A stretch of DNA of 64,000 nucleotides from Okapia johnstoni (taxonomy: Eukaryota > Chordata > Mammalia > Artiodactyla > Giraffidae). Positions 12,201-27,200 of the stretch are shown here, in pieces. The stretch spans positions 58,704,730 through 58,768,729 of the forward strand of contig CM044317.1 in NCBI GenBank assembly GCA_024291935.2, given 5' to 3'. Both the position numbers and the translations under genes were made by a program. The notes beneath the pieces were generated by a model, which saw nothing but the letters and a program-made list of their open reading frames with translations, was not told where the DNA came from and did not search any database. Position 1 is the first letter of the stretch; each line of letters starts with the position of its first letter.

Positions 12201-15200
12201 TCTATGCCATGTTCCACATGATAACTTTTAAAATATTTGAAGGCATTTTTATCATTCGTTTCATAATTCTTCTCTAACTAAACATTATCTGTCCTTTCCA
12301 CTGTTCTTTAAAAGTGACAGTGCTCACAAATCCTTCTAGTGTTCTTCTTTCTCTCTACTTTTTCAGTATGCTTAAAATATGGTACTTGGGGCAGAATACC
12401 CAATATACAAGTAGAAACTAAATGACTCCCTTTCTAGATACTATACTTCTATCAATCTTTCTCTAATATATTTTTATAAATGTTCAAGATGTTTTTCCAA
12501 GGTTAACCTCCCGGTGATTTTCACAGAAATGATCCAGTCAATGAATACGCAAACATTAAATCATTATGGGATAAACCAGGCCTATTATTTTAAACATGTT
12601 GGCACTACTGGGAATAAGAAGATGGTGATTTTACAAGAATGTTACATATCTGAATGCGTATCTACTTAATATGGGCATGAAAATTTAAATAGCTAAACCA
12701 AGTATAATCTAAGAAACTGTAGAAAAAATGCTAATAATAGATTGAAGGTAAGAATCAAAGGGACAGTATCATAGTAAAGCAATGAAAGAACAACAAAGAC
12801 AAAAGAAAAAACAAATGGAAATAAGAAAAATGCTTAATGCCACATTATCAATCAAATAAAAATATCGAATAGTTAACAAACTTTGCTGACATATAAAAGA
12901 AGCAACCCAACTTATTACAGTAAGATTTCAATACATCAAATAAATGCTATAATTATTTTTCTAATAAAATCCAAAATCTGTCAGACTAATAAATGTTACC
13001 CCAGGTACATCTGGTAGTCAATAATTAAATTCACTATTTTGGCAATCATACAACACTACAGATTTACTGTGCTCTTAATAAAGTACAATTTATGGCTTTC
13101 CCACAGAAACTGTTAAGTCTAGAACGAATTGTAAGTCTACCTAGTCTATATTTGTGAAACTGATTGAACAAAAAAGTCTATGACTCTATACCTTATTAGG
13201 CATCATCTTTTCAGTTTCAAGATCTTTTTGAATCTATATTCTGTCGTCCAATGAATTATCAATCTCCAATGTTTCTGACAATATCAATTCAATCTAGCAT
13301 GACATTTGGCACAAAGCAAGCATTTAAGTGGTTTTTGAATGCAAAATCATGCAAGTTCCCTGTGAACCCATCTAATCAGTCACTACTACCATCCTTCTTA
13401 TCTATAAGGATGTTATGTAGTACTTTATTAAACATCTGGCTGAAATTAAGACTCTATGATTATTGTATTTCCCTAAGTAACCATATTTTGTAAAGATATA
13501 AAGACAGTAGAGCATGAGTTGAACTCATGAAGGGTCCTTATATTCTCTGCTTCCCTGTGTAAATGCCCATGAAGTGTTCATTTAATAATCATAATTATCA
13601 CTGCTATTATAGGGGAGCAGAACTAGAAGCAAGCCAACCAGTTAAAAAATGGTTTGCTTTCCAGATAAATAATAACACTGCCCAAACTAGATAAGTGTAA
13701 CAACAGATAGAGATGTACAGGAAGGCAAGTTAAATATGAGACTGGGGTCATATTTAAAATTTTGGTACATTTAAAGAGATTAAACCTAACTTTATTTTTT
13801 TCCATTATTATTGAGATACAATTGACACAAACGACTATGAATTTTTGATGCAGAGCATAAAGGCTTGATTTACATATTCTGTGAAATGATTACTACCATA
13901 GTTTTAGTTAATAGCCATCATCTCAAACTCATTTTATGAGGCCACCAGCACCCTGATACAAAAACTAGACAAGGATACCACATAAAAAAAAAAATTACAG
14001 GTTAGTATTACTAATAAACATAGATTCAAAAATCCTCAACAAAATACTTACAAACTAACTCCAACAATACACTGAGTACCATACACCATGATCAAGTAGA
14101 GTTTACCCCAGGTATGCAAGGATTTTTCAGTATTCACAAGTCAATGTGATACACCACATTAACAAATTGAAGAATAAAGACCATCTGATCATCTCAACAG
14201 ATGCAGAAAAAGCTTTTGATAAAACTTAATATCCATTTATGATAGAAACTCTAGAAAGTGGGCATGGAGGGAACATCATCAGTTCAGTCGCTCAGTTGTG
14301 TCCAACTCTTTGCCACCCCATGGACTGCAGCACGCCATGCCTCCCTGTCCATCACCAACTCCTGAAGTTTACTCAAACTTATGTACATTGAGTCGGTGAT
14401 GCCATCCAACCATCTCATTCTCTCTGTGGTCGTCTTCTCCTCCTGCCTTCAATCTTTCCCAGCATCATGGTCTTTTCAAATGAGTCAGTTTTTTGCATTA
14501 GGTGGCCAAAGTATTGAAATTTCAGCTTCAGCATCAGTCCTTCCAATGAATATTCAGGACTGATTTCCTTTAGGATGGCATGGTTCGATCTCCTTGTAGT
14601 CCAAGGGACTCTCAAGAGTCTTCTCAAACACCACAGTTCAAAAGCATCAATTCTTCAGCACTCAGCTTTCTTCACCGTTCAACTCTCATATCCATACATG
14701 ACTACTAGAAAAAGCACAGTTTTGACTAGACAAACCTTTGTTGGCAAGGTAATGTCTCTGCTTTTGAACATGCTGTCTAGGTTGGTCGTAACTTTCCTTC
14801 CAAGGAGCAACTGTCTTTTAATTTCATGGCTGCAGTCACCATCTGCAGTGATTTTGGAGCCTGAAAAAATAGTCTGTCACTGTTTCTCCATCTATTTGCC
14901 ATGAAGTGATGGGACCAGATGCCATGATCTTAGTTTTCTGAATGTTGAGCTTTAAGCCAACTTTTTCACTCTCCTCTTTCACTTTCATCAAGAGGCTCTC
15001 TAGTTCTTCTTCACTCTGCCATAAGGGTGGTGTCATCTGCATATCTGAGGTTACTGATATTTCTCCCGGCAATCTTGATTCCAGCTTGTGCTTCTTCCAA
15101 CCCAGCGTTTCTCATGATGTACTCTGCATATAAGTTAAATAAGCAGGGTGACAATATTCAGCCTTGACATACTCCTTTTCCTATTTGGAACCAGTCTGTT

Positions 15201-18200
15201 GTTCCATGTCCAGTTCTAACTGTTGCTTCCTGACCTGCATACAGGTTTCTCAAGAGGCAGGTCAGGTGGTCTGGTATTCCCATCTCTTTAAGAATTTTCC
15301 AGTTTGTTGTGGTCCAGAAGGAACATACCCCAACATAAGACAAGCCATTCATGACAAACCCATGCCTAATATCATACTCAATGATGAAAAGTTGAAAACA
15401 TTTCCTCTAAGATCAGGAACAAGACAAGGATGCCCACTCTTACCACTTACATTCAACATAGTTTTGGAAGTCTCAGCCACAACAATCAGAGAAGAAAAAT
15501 AAAAGGAATTCAAATTGCAAAAGAAGTAAAATTCAGTGTGTGCAGATGACGTGATGCTACACATAGAAAATCCTAGAGACACCACCAGAAACTACTAGAG
15601 CTCATCAATGAATGTGGTAAAGCTGCTGGGTACAAAATTAATATAAAGAAATTCGTTGCATCTCTATACACTAACAACAAAATATCAGAAAGTGGGCTTT
15701 CTTTTTTCAGTTTCTGAGATAAGGAGGCACTTCTATTTTGTCCCATTTATGACACACATATTGATACTGTGTATATAAACAGATGATTTCTAAGTTAGGT
15801 GTATGGGGAGAGCATGAATTTAAGCAAGGTGGTCAAAAGATACAAACTTCCAGTTATAGGATAAATAAGACTAAGCAATATAATATACAACACAGTGACT
15901 ATAGTTACCATTGCTGTATGACATATATGAAAGTTAAGAGAGTAATCATAACAGTTCAAATTACAAGGAAAAATCCCCCATTTCTTTTTTTTGTTTTGTT
16001 TCTTTATTAGAGGATAATTGTTTTACAATATTGTGCTGGCCTGTGCCATACATCAACATGAATCACTCACAGGTATACATATGCTCCCTCACTTCTGAAC
16101 CCCCCTCCCATCTCCTATCTCATCCCACTCTTCCAGGTTGTCACAGAGCACTGGGTTGAGCTCCCTGTGTCACACAGCAAATTCCCACTTGCTATCTATT
16201 TTACATATGGCAATGTGTATATTTCCATGTTATTCTCTCAATTCGTCTCACTCTCTCCTTCCTCCACTGTGTCCGTAAGTCTGTTCTCTATGTCTGCGTC
16301 TCCATTGCTTCCCTACAAATAGGTTTATCTTTCTACATTCCATACACATATACCTTATTTCTTTTTATTGTATCTATGAGATGATGGATGTTAACTAAAA
16401 CTACTGTGGTAATCATTTCACAATATACATAAATCATATCTTTATGCTGTACATCAAAAATTCATACAGTGATGTATGTCTTATATCTCAATAATAATGG
16501 GAAAAAAGTTAGGTTTAATTTTTTTAAATGTACCAAAATTTCATTTCACTTGGAATATGAAGTTTATTCCACATTAGAAACAAAGCACTATTTAAGAGAT
16601 TTAAGTCAATTTAGTTTATAAGGTGCTTTTTATTATGAATAATAGTAAGAATTTCTGATTAAAGAACACTGATAATGACTGAAAGTTATTAAAGAAACTG
16701 AAATAACTAAAAAGTTACCTCTTTATGGTACAATTTTCTTCAATATTGCTGTCCCATCTCTGAGACATTACTAAACTAAGCTCCATTTCTTCTTTTTCAA
16801 TCTGTGGTTCATTTTCTTCATCATCGCTATTTTGAGGATTTTTACTGTTTCCAAAGGAACGACACAGTGATGGCATCCTATTTCTTCCCCTGTGATATCC
16901 GTCATTTTCCAAACCAGCAAGAAGATGTACCAGAGCCTCATCAGGACTACTGTCCACTATAAAACAAGTAAAGCATCACCAACAAATAACTTAAATTTTC
17001 TAAATAATTCAATAATTCAGATCAATTATATATAAAACAATAAGAATCATATATGCTGGCACATGCTGAAAGAATACAGCTGGTACAGAGATTTATGTAT
17101 TGATATAGTTCATCCATCAAAGTGTGACCCTTGGACCACCTGTACTAGAATGATTTTGTGTTCTTATTAAGAAGAAAATTCTTAAGACACCATCTCACAT
17201 CTATTGAATTAGAATTTCTGAGGCAAGGCTCAGGAATTTGCATGTTAACAAGCTACTCAAGCTCTTACTGCATAAGTAAGGCTAAGGAGCACTAAACGAA
17301 ATATAATCACAAATGATCATAATAAATATAAAATATATAATAAGTATATGAATTAATGCTAAGTGAAACATGTGAACACCTTATCTCTCATTTGAGGTTT
17401 ATTTAGCTCACAGGATAACCAAAAAAAACCTGTAATTGAAAAACACAGGAGAGCTTTAAAAGTGATTAATAGCATTACTTCCTGAAGACCACCACTGAGA
17501 TATCACATCATATGCACTACGTTTGCTAAAATCAAAAACAGATAATAACAAGTGTTGACAATACGTGAAAAAATTAGAGCCCTCATATACTGCTGGTCAA
17601 ACTGTACAATGGTGCAGTTGCTCTGGGGGAAAAGGTTTGGCAGTTTATTAAAATGTTAAACATAGAGTTAAGACCCAGTAATTCCATTCCTAGGTATATA
17701 CCCAAAAGAAGTGAAAACATGTGTCCACACGAACACCTATACATGAATAATCATAGCAGCATTACTCACAATAGCCAAAAAAGTGGAAACAACTCAAATA
17801 TTCATCAACTGAAGGACAGAGAAATGAAATATAGTTTATATCCATATGATGCAACATTATTCAGTAAAAAGAAATGTAGCACTGATATATACCTCAACAT
17901 GAAAACATATATACATTAAAAACATTATGCTAAGAGAAAAGGATAAAGAAACAAAAGGTTATATGATTCCATTTATATGAAATGCCCAATATAGGTAAAT
18001 CTAGCAAAAGAGAAAAGAGATTAGAGGTTACCAGAGGCTGAGAGGAGAGAAAAGAGAGAAGGGACTACAAATGAGTATGGGGTTTCTTTTTTAGAGTGAT
18101 AAAAATCTGTAATCAGATAGTGAAAATGATTGCATAACTACACAAAATGCTGAAAACCACTAAACTGTACAAGTTAGAAGGTTAGTTTTACAATATGTGA

Positions 18201-21200
18201 ATTATATCCCATTAAAAGTTATTATCTAAAAAAAATATCATAAAGAAGGAGGCTGTTCTAATCTAGTACACAACCTTTTTCTCTGTAAAATATAATAGTT
18301 TAGTAAATGGGGACTATATTAAGTTTCAGGTTTTCTTTGTTGACAACAAAGAAACTAGTTCAATCATGCTACCAAATATAAGGCAAAATTGAAGATATTT
18401 GCTTATAGAGGCTATTTTGGCAAAAATCCATTTCTTAAACCTAGAATTGCAGTTTATTTTTCCTGACTCATACTTTTAAAAAAGTTAACATTAGCAAATG
18501 ATTTATATATATTTGACTCAAATCTCTGACTAACATTGAGACTGTATTTTTTGCAACTTTAGACAAGTGAAATTATATCAGCTGGTGATACATTTTATTC
18601 ACTTAGTATGATGAAATAAGAATACACCTCTCTCTTTTTCAATTTCTTTAACTGTCTTTTTATAACTGAAATATAATTTAGGCATATAACATATTTGTTT
18701 ACTCAGAGAAATAAACATTTTACATTACAAACGTCAAATTAATTTTTAGATGTGGTCTTTGGATCATTTCTTTCTATATATGTCATGTCATTCATTTAAA
18801 AAAGAAAAAAGTTACCTACCTCCATATAAAATGTTCTTGAAACATGATTGTGTACAATAATTTTGATACTGTCCCTAGTCATTCAATTAACCTACCACTC
18901 CAATGAAAATGTAAATAACAGAGAGAGGATACTGTGGAGGGGTAGGATCACATTTGATGCTATACCTCATTTGATACAGTAAGAATGGAAAAACAAAGTG
19001 AGCAAGAAACATAAAATCACTATACAAAGCAAACAAGATGCAGGAAGTTCAATGGTATTTCACTTTTTGCAATGAAAATTTAAAAACATTTCTGAAAAAG
19101 ATATCAGTAATTTAGACTAAATTATTGAAATGAAATCTAGTAAATGGCATATGATATTAATGAAAATGCATTTATGGAAATGTAAAGATACTCAGAAATA
19201 ACTGTTATGTCCTACACTAGTCAAGAATTAATGGCTTGAAAGGTGCTGTCCAGGCAAATTTCTGAGACTTATTAAGAAAGAATAAATCATGGTATTTTAT
19301 TAATGTACTTAACTTTGAAGAATTTTAATTCAAAATAAACACATTTCCCCTTAAAGCAATATAGTTCTCTTCCAACCAAAGTGAAGTTAAGAAAAAGAGA
19401 ATTATTTTCTTTCCCAACTGTTTAACAGAAAAAGCTGTATGAAAAACAAAAAAAGAAACTATACTTCTCTTAATGCAAGATTTCATTCTTATACTGAGTA
19501 AGAATTTATTCAACATGCAACTTTAACCTCTTCAAATGAAAGAAAAAATACTACCTGATATATGCACTTTTGTTGATTTAACATACTGAAAATTTATGAA
19601 AGAATTGTTACTTACAGAAAACTGGTGACTCACTCAGTCTTTGGGTCAAAGGCTGAAAAGTCTGACTGTTTTCCATGAGGTTCAAAATTGCTTCTTCATT
19701 AATAAGAGCTTCCTCCACTTTGGGTATAGTGTGACCTTAAGAGGACAAAGAATACAAAAACATTAAAAGTAAATGACCTAAATCTGAAATTGCTTACAAT
19801 TTGTGTAGATTAGGAAACATTACAATGTAAAGCTATTTAAAATTTTGAAGTGTTAGTGATATATGTGAAATAAAAACATAATAAACTTAATGAAAGCCAC
19901 AGGAAATCTAACCAGTTACACAGAAAAAAAAAAATCCTGAAACTGTGATCACTAAACATTTACAATCTCTTCACTAAATCAGCTACTTAGTTTGTACAGT
20001 TATATTACCTTGATAAAGTCACTGTACATTAAAATCTGTAAAACAAGTTCTTAGAGGGAAGTTCATAGTGATATAGGCCTTCCTCAAGAAAAAAAAAAAG
20101 TTGAAATAAGCAATCTAATCCACCACCTGAAAGAACTGGAAAAAGAAGAACAAACAAAACCTAAAGTCAGCAGAAGGAAGGAGGTAAGAAAGATCAGGGA
20201 GGGAATAAATAGAGAGAGATTCAAAAAACTAGAAAAAAAAATTAATGAAACTAACAGCTACTTCTTTGAAAGGGTAAACAAAATTGACAAACCTCTGGCC
20301 AGGCTCACCAAGAAAAAAAGAGAGAAGATCCAAATAAAATAAGAAATCAAAGAGGAGAAATCACAACTGATACCACAGAAATACAAAAAAAGTAAGACAA
20401 TACTATGAACAATTAGACAATCTAGAAGAAATGGGTAACTTTGTAGAAACATATAGCTCTCCAAAACTGAATCTAGAAGAAATAGGTCTTGAACAGACCA
20501 ACCAATCACTAGAAGTGAAACAGAATCTGTAATTAAAAAAAAAAACACAAAAAACTCCTTACAAACAAAAGTCCAGAACCAGATGGTTTCACAGGCAAAT
20601 TCTACCAACCATACAAAGAACAACTTATACTAATTTTTCTCAAACTCTTCCAGAAGACTGAAGAGGAAGGAACATTTCCAAGGATAGGCTATGAAGCCAC
20701 CACTACCCTAATACCAAAACCAGACAAAGACACTCAAAAAAAACAAAAATTACGGGCAATATCTTTGATGAATATAGATATAAAAATGTTCAACAAAATA
20801 TTAGAAAACTGAATCCAACAACACATAAGAAAGATCATATACCATGAACAATTAAGATTCATCCCAGCATCAAAAGGATGTTTCAACATACATAAATCAA
20901 TCGATGTGATCTACCACATCAACAGAAGAAAAGATAATAACCATACGATCATCTCAATAGGTGCAGAAAATAGTATCTGATAAAATTCAACATCCTTTCA
21001 TGATTAAAACCCTTACAAAAGTGAGTATAGAGGAAACATAGCTTAACATACTAAAAGCTATCTATGACACAAACACAGCCAATATAATACTCAATGGTGA
21101 AAAGTTGAAAGTGTTCCACCTAAAATTTGGAACAAGACAAGGATGCTGACTCTCACTTCCCTTCAACATAGTATTGGAAGTTCTAGCAACACCAATCAGA

Positions 21201-24200
21201 CCAGAAAAAGAGAAGGTATTAAAATTGGTAGGAAGAGGTAAAACTGTCATTAAATGTAGATGGTACGACACGATATATAGAAAACCCTAGACTCTACACA
21301 CAAACTACAAGAACTGATAAACAAATACAGCAAGGTAGGAGGATACAAGATTAACATACAGAAACTGCTTGCATTTCTTTACACTAACAGTAAAATATCA
21401 GAAAGGGAACGTAAACGAATGTCCCTTTTAAAATCACATTAAAAAGTAAAATATTTAGGAATAAACCTCACCAAGGAGGTGAAAGATTTATATGCTGAAA
21501 ACTGTAAAACATTAATAAAGGAAACTGAAGAAAACTTAAAGAAATGGCAAGATATTCCATACTCTTGGATTACAAAAATTAAATCTGTTAAAATGGCCAT
21601 GCTGCCCAAAGCAATCAATATATTTAATGCAATACCTATCAAAATACCCATGACTTTTTCTCAGAACTAGAATAAGCCTAAAATTTATACTTTGGATATA
21701 AATTCTGGATCTCCTAAAAGATCCAGAATTGCCAAAGCAATCCTGGAGGAAAAAAAAAACAAAGCAGGAGGTATAACTGTCCCAGACTTCAGGCAATATT
21801 ACAAAACTACAGTAATCAAAACAGCATGATATTGGCACAAAAACAGACATATGGATTATTGAAAAAGAATACACAGCTCAGAAATAAACCCACATACGTT
21901 TCCCCACATGGACCATTCTGTTCCCCACCTGGACCACTCTGTTCCCCACACGGATTCTATTTTTCTGCTTCTGATATTCAGACTTGAAAATAAATGTTTT
22001 CAACAGTTTTTAAAGGAAGAGTTAGAAGATTTAGGAAGAAATGTTTTTAAAACATCCCAGAACATAGCGAGAGTGTTTAATCAAGATGAAAGAACAAAGA
22101 AGAAAACTACAAAAAAACAGGTCAGTTCAGTTCAGTTCAGTCGCTGACTCTTTGTGACCCCATGGACTGTCGCATGCCAGGCCTCCCTGTCCAACACCAA
22201 CTCCCGGAGCCCACCCAAACTCATGTCCACTGAGTCGGTGATGCCATCCAACCATCTCATCCTCTGTCATCCCCTTCTCCTCCTGCCCTCTATCTTTCCC
22301 AGCATCAGGGTCTTTTCCAATGAGTCAACTCTTCTCATCAGATGGCCAAAGTATTGGAGTTTCAGCTTCAACATCAGACCTTCCAATGAACAGATCATCC
22401 CAAAGCAAAAAAAAAAAACAACCCCAGAAACTGTGATCAGTGAAAACAAAGCAGGTTTTTAAACTAATTACAAAATAGATAAGACTGGAAAGAATGATCA
22501 CAACAAAAGAGAGAAAGAGTAAATAAATTACATTAGAAAGAAAAGGGGAAGTGCCAAAGGTAAAAGAGACATTTTAAAAGAACACTATGAGCAACTTTAT
22601 ACCAAAAATATGGAAAACTCAGACTAAATGGATAGTTTCTTAGGAAAAATATGATATAAACTCTGATTCAAACAAAGAGAAAACCTGAGTAAACCTGTAA
22701 CAATTAAGGAAGATGAATTAATAGTTTAAAATCCACACCCTTTATTTCCCCCATGGACTCCAGGCTCCTCTGTCCATGGAATTCTCCAGGCAAGAATACA
22801 GGAGCATAGCCATTCCCTCTCCAGGACATCTACTTGACCCAGGGATTAAACCTGGGTATACGCATTGCAGGCAGATTCCTTACCATCTGAGCCACAAGGG
22901 AAGCCCTTACTACCATCACCCCCACATAAAAATCAAGCCACAAAAAACTTGTGTAAGTCTGAATGGTTTTACAGATGAGATGTATCAAATCTCCAAAAAT
23001 AGATTATATCAATTCAATAAAAACTCTTGAAAGGAGAGGTGAAAAACAAGAAAATCTCTACAATGCATTTAATGGGGTTAAAGTATGGATGCTTCTCAAT
23101 TCCTGGAAGGAAAAAAAAAAAACCCTAAACAAAATTATTAGCAAAGTAAATCCAGCAATGCTTAAAAAAAACACACATTATGACAAACAAGGATTTGTTT
23201 CAGGAGTACAAGGATAATTTAACATTAGATATGTTATTAATGTAACTACCATATTAGCAGAGTAAAAGAGAAAAACTGATTATGTCAATAAATTCAGAAA
23301 GAAAAATTTGGTAAAACTTAATATCCATTCTTGCTTTTAAAAACTCAAATTTTCCTTAGCAAGCAAGAAATAGAAGATTTAATTGCTATTTATAAACTGA
23401 TTAAAATTTATCTACCAATAATATCCTGTAGTAAATTTCATAATTAATGATGAAATACAAAAACATTCCCTTTAAAGCCAGGAAAAACGCTTTTATGATT
23501 TCTACTTAACATTATTGAAGAGTTCTTAAGTAGTGCATTAAAACATTAAAAAAGTATAAGGATGGGAAGGGAAGTAATAATTATTTTCTGATAATGACTC
23601 TACATAGAAAATCCAATGAAACAGATATAAATTATCAACAATAATAAAAGTTGTTGGATATAAGACTGACATACAAGGTCAGTGAAGATCCTAATATCAG
23701 CAATTAGAAGATGTAATTTTTGAAAGATAAATTTACAACAGCAACAATTATGAGGCACCTGGTGTATATCTAACAAAAGATATTAAATACTTTTACAAAA
23801 AAACCCACAAAGCTTTACTGAAAGACACTGAAAGTGAAGTCGCTCAGTTGTGTCCGACTCTTTGCGACCCCATGGACTGTAGCCCACCAGGCTCCTCCAT
23901 CCATGGAATTTTCTAGGCAAGAGTACTGGAGTGGGTTGCCATTTCCTTCTCCAGGGGATCTTCCCAACCTAGGGATCAAACCCGGGTCTCCCACACTGAA
24001 GGCAGAAGCTTTACCATCTGAGCCACCAGGGAAAGACAAGGAAGAAGACCAAATAAACTGAGAAATATATGATGCTCATAAATGAAATAATTTGGTATAT
24101 AGAAAGATTTAAAATATTCCTAAATTGGTCTATAAATTCAATAATTTTCCAGTAAAATCTCAACAAAGTTCTTTTCAGAAATAAGACAATTTGATCTTAT

Positions 24201-27200
24201 AATTAACATGGGAGAGTTTTTTAAAAGATCCAAGAGTCATTAAGGCAATTTTGAAGCTATTCAGAGATCTGCCCCTGATATATATCCACACTTACAAAGC
24301 AGCAGTAATTACAACAGTATGATATTAACATGGGAGAACACAAGTGAGGTTGGGGAATTCAGTGAAAACAAATTTTTTTCAATAAATGTTTTGGAACCAC
24401 TAGTTCTTTATACCTAGAAAAAACAGATACAGTAAGATCCTTACTATGTACACAAGTAAAAATGTAGGATGAATTGAAGACCTACATGTGGAAAACTAAC
24501 TGTAAGCACACATAAACCTTAAGGATGAAAATTTTCATTACAGCAGGATAGGAAATTACTTGTAAGTCAGGCACAAAAACCAAACAGTGAAGGAAAAAAA
24601 TTGTTAAATATAATGCTAAAAAGACATATAAAACACTCTTTTTAAAAAAGGAAAGAAAATGGGGGAAAAAAGACTAAAAATAAAGTTCAAGTCTAGATAA
24701 GGAGAAAATATCTCTACAATAAATATAACTAACAAGGGCTTGATATCTAGAAAATACAGGAATTTCTACACATTAGTAAGAAAACGATTGATGCAATAGA
24801 AAATGAGCAAAGAACATGAATAAGCTATTCTCAGATAGAAACACCCAAATGCTTATAAATATCAGTAATCAGGAAATACAGATTAAACTAAAGGGATTCA
24901 GATTCTGAAGAATGAGAATGGCAAAAAATTTTTGCATCTCACACTATCAAATATTGTTGAGGATGTAGGGAAGTAAAAGCTCTAACATTCTGTGGGAATA
25001 TAAACTTAGGTATAATCATTTCATAGAGCAATTTTGTAATAAAATGTGATAATTTTATTGTTAACATACCTCAAAATCTGAAAAACTGAGTACTAAAATG
25101 GAGCTTATAAGGAAAATTAAACGGTAAGACAAAATTTATGCAACTCTGTAACGAGAATACTAACAAAATCAGTAATTGGTACCCGAGGAAATAAACTGCT
25201 CAGTCAGGCAGGCAGCTCAGTGTGGCTGGATGCTGTCATAGTAGATATTAAAAATGCACAGGAAATAGCAGTACGGAAATTCTGGGTACATTTTGATTAG
25301 GATGGGGCTAGCAGATGCTAAGACAAAGCAAATCAAAGTAGAGCTCTGATCCAAAAGGCTGCCATTAAAGTACCTGGGAGAGGGTGTAACTTGCTCTGAG
25401 TCACAGAGGGCACAATGCTAGGATGCAACTCTTAGGGAAGAAGGAAGCCCTAGGTGGATATAGGTGCTCATTTCTAGCTGCTGTTTAATACAGTCAAGAG
25501 TGCCTCTATTGCCCATGCAGCAGTGAAAAGAGGGCTTTTCCTTTCCTACTGAAGGTTGGTAATTCTACTCCTGCTATTCTGATTCCCCTGCCTAGAAAAA
25601 TTGTATGCATAAACAATATAACTTCTGAGTAAAACTTTCATTACACTCTTAACTACCAACCATGTAAAAGCTAACTGCATTGCAAAAACCCTGATAGAAC
25701 AGATGCTATCTGAGGTAGAGTTTAATAATACATACACCCTAAGAGTTGGCAAATTATACTTTTATATGTCTTCTGTAGAGGAACTCCTGCACATGGCCAC
25801 AAGGTGACAGATGTGACACTGCTAACCACAGTGCAAAAGTGAAAACCATCTAAGAGTTGTAGAGAATCAGATAAACTTGTTTAGTCTTACAAAAGAATGC
25901 TAATCAGCAGCTAAAATGAGTGACCTACAGACATGTAAGAACAAGAACAGATTTCAAAGTTATTACTGCTGACACAAAAGATACTCAACATTATTATTAA
26001 TGCGGGAAATGATAATTAAGCCATAATGAGATGCCATTTCACACATACTAGGATGGCTATATAAAAAAGACAGATAATAACAAGTGTTAGTGAGAAAGTA
26101 AGGTCTCTGGAACCCTCATATACTGCTGATGGGAATGTAAAACAGTGCAGTCACCTAGGAAAACAGTTTGGCTGTTTATTAAAAGTTAAACACAAATTTA
26201 TGAAATGATCCAGCAATTCTCTTCCTTGGTATCCACTCAAGAAAAATGAAAATATATATCCACACAAAGACATAAACGTTCAGAACAGCATTATTCTTAA
26301 GGGCCCAAAAGTGAAAAGAACTCAAATACTCATCAACTAATGAATGAATCAATAAAATGTATCAGTACAAGACAATACTATTAGATGATAAAATGGAATG
26401 AAATACTGAGAGAGATCTACAGTATGGAAAAAACTAAAAACATTATGCTAAGTAAAAAAGTACAAAAGATCACATATTTTATGATTTCATTTACATGATT
26501 TACCCAAAAAAGATAAATCTTGAGAGACAAGAAAAGTAGATTAGTGGTTACTTAGGGTTGGAGTCTTTTGAGGTGAAGGAACTGTTTTAAAATTGAATTA
26601 TGGAGATGTTAGTACAACTCTGTAAATTTATCATAAATCACTAGATTACACACTTGAGTGAATTTGATGTCATTTGTAAATTATACCTCAATTAAATTGC
26701 TAAAAAATATAATGTTGGATGAAAAATGCAAGTTGCTTAACCTATGCTAAGTAGGACAACATTTATGTAAAATTTAAAACCTAAAATAATAGTATTTGTT
26801 GTGGACATACCTATGTAAGAACATATAAAATCATGCATGGTTTAACAGTTTGTATCAACTTTAGAATGATGCTTACCTCTAGAGATTAAGAAAAGGTAAA
26901 GGAATGAGAGAGAGGTTTTTGCTACATCAATGATGTTTAGATCTTAGGAAAAAAATGAGCTAACTCAACTAAATACTAGTATCTCAGTGCTAGATACACT
27001 GAGGTCTATCTTGGTATTTTCTGTATGCTTGCAGGAAAACCTCACCTTTGCTCAACTCTGCATCTTTGTGGACTTCTACCATATTAGCTGGTGTACATGG
27101 AAGAATTTCAGGAGACAGAACCTCAGAGTGCAATGTTAACTCAGCAGAGAACTCCTGGGATCCATCGCTGTAGTCCACAGATCCTGATAATGTTCTGCTT

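Larger units (their letters stand above)
11333..16718 (-). other. REV3L: REV3L intron 11
   Basis: The 5.4-kb intron holds an L1 ORF2 fragment split by a BovB (13930-15700) and an inverted L1 3'UTR-like segment (about 15990-16385). The stretch 11333-13900 shows no recognisable repeat. Confidence 0.85.
16957..19615 (-). other. REV3L: REV3L intron 10
   Basis: The intron holds a MER5-like DNA-transposon remnant (about 17113-17300) and an old L1 3' end (17485-18235). The stretch 18236-19615 is AT-rich with nothing I can assign. Confidence 0.85.
22400..25115 (+). mobile_element. Old L1, decayed, interrupted by two Bov-tA SINEs
   Basis: L1 ORF2-like sequence runs through aactttataccaaaaatatg, tttacagatgagatgtatca, tggtaaaacttaatatccat, aagcagcagtaattacaaca and gaatgagaatggcaaaaaat in the expected order. 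The copy is too diverged to hold a frame. Bov-tA copies split it at 22748-22905 and 23828-24030. Confidence 0.8.
19736..27045 (-). other. REV3L: REV3L intron 9
   Basis: The 7.3-kb intron is mostly old L1 sequence (20100-21898, 22400-25115, 25846-26705). Later insertions are a BovB fragment (22123-22397) and two Bov-tA SINEs (22748-22905, 23828-24030). Two stretches, 21899-22122 and 25116-25845, remain unassigned. Confidence 0.85.
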
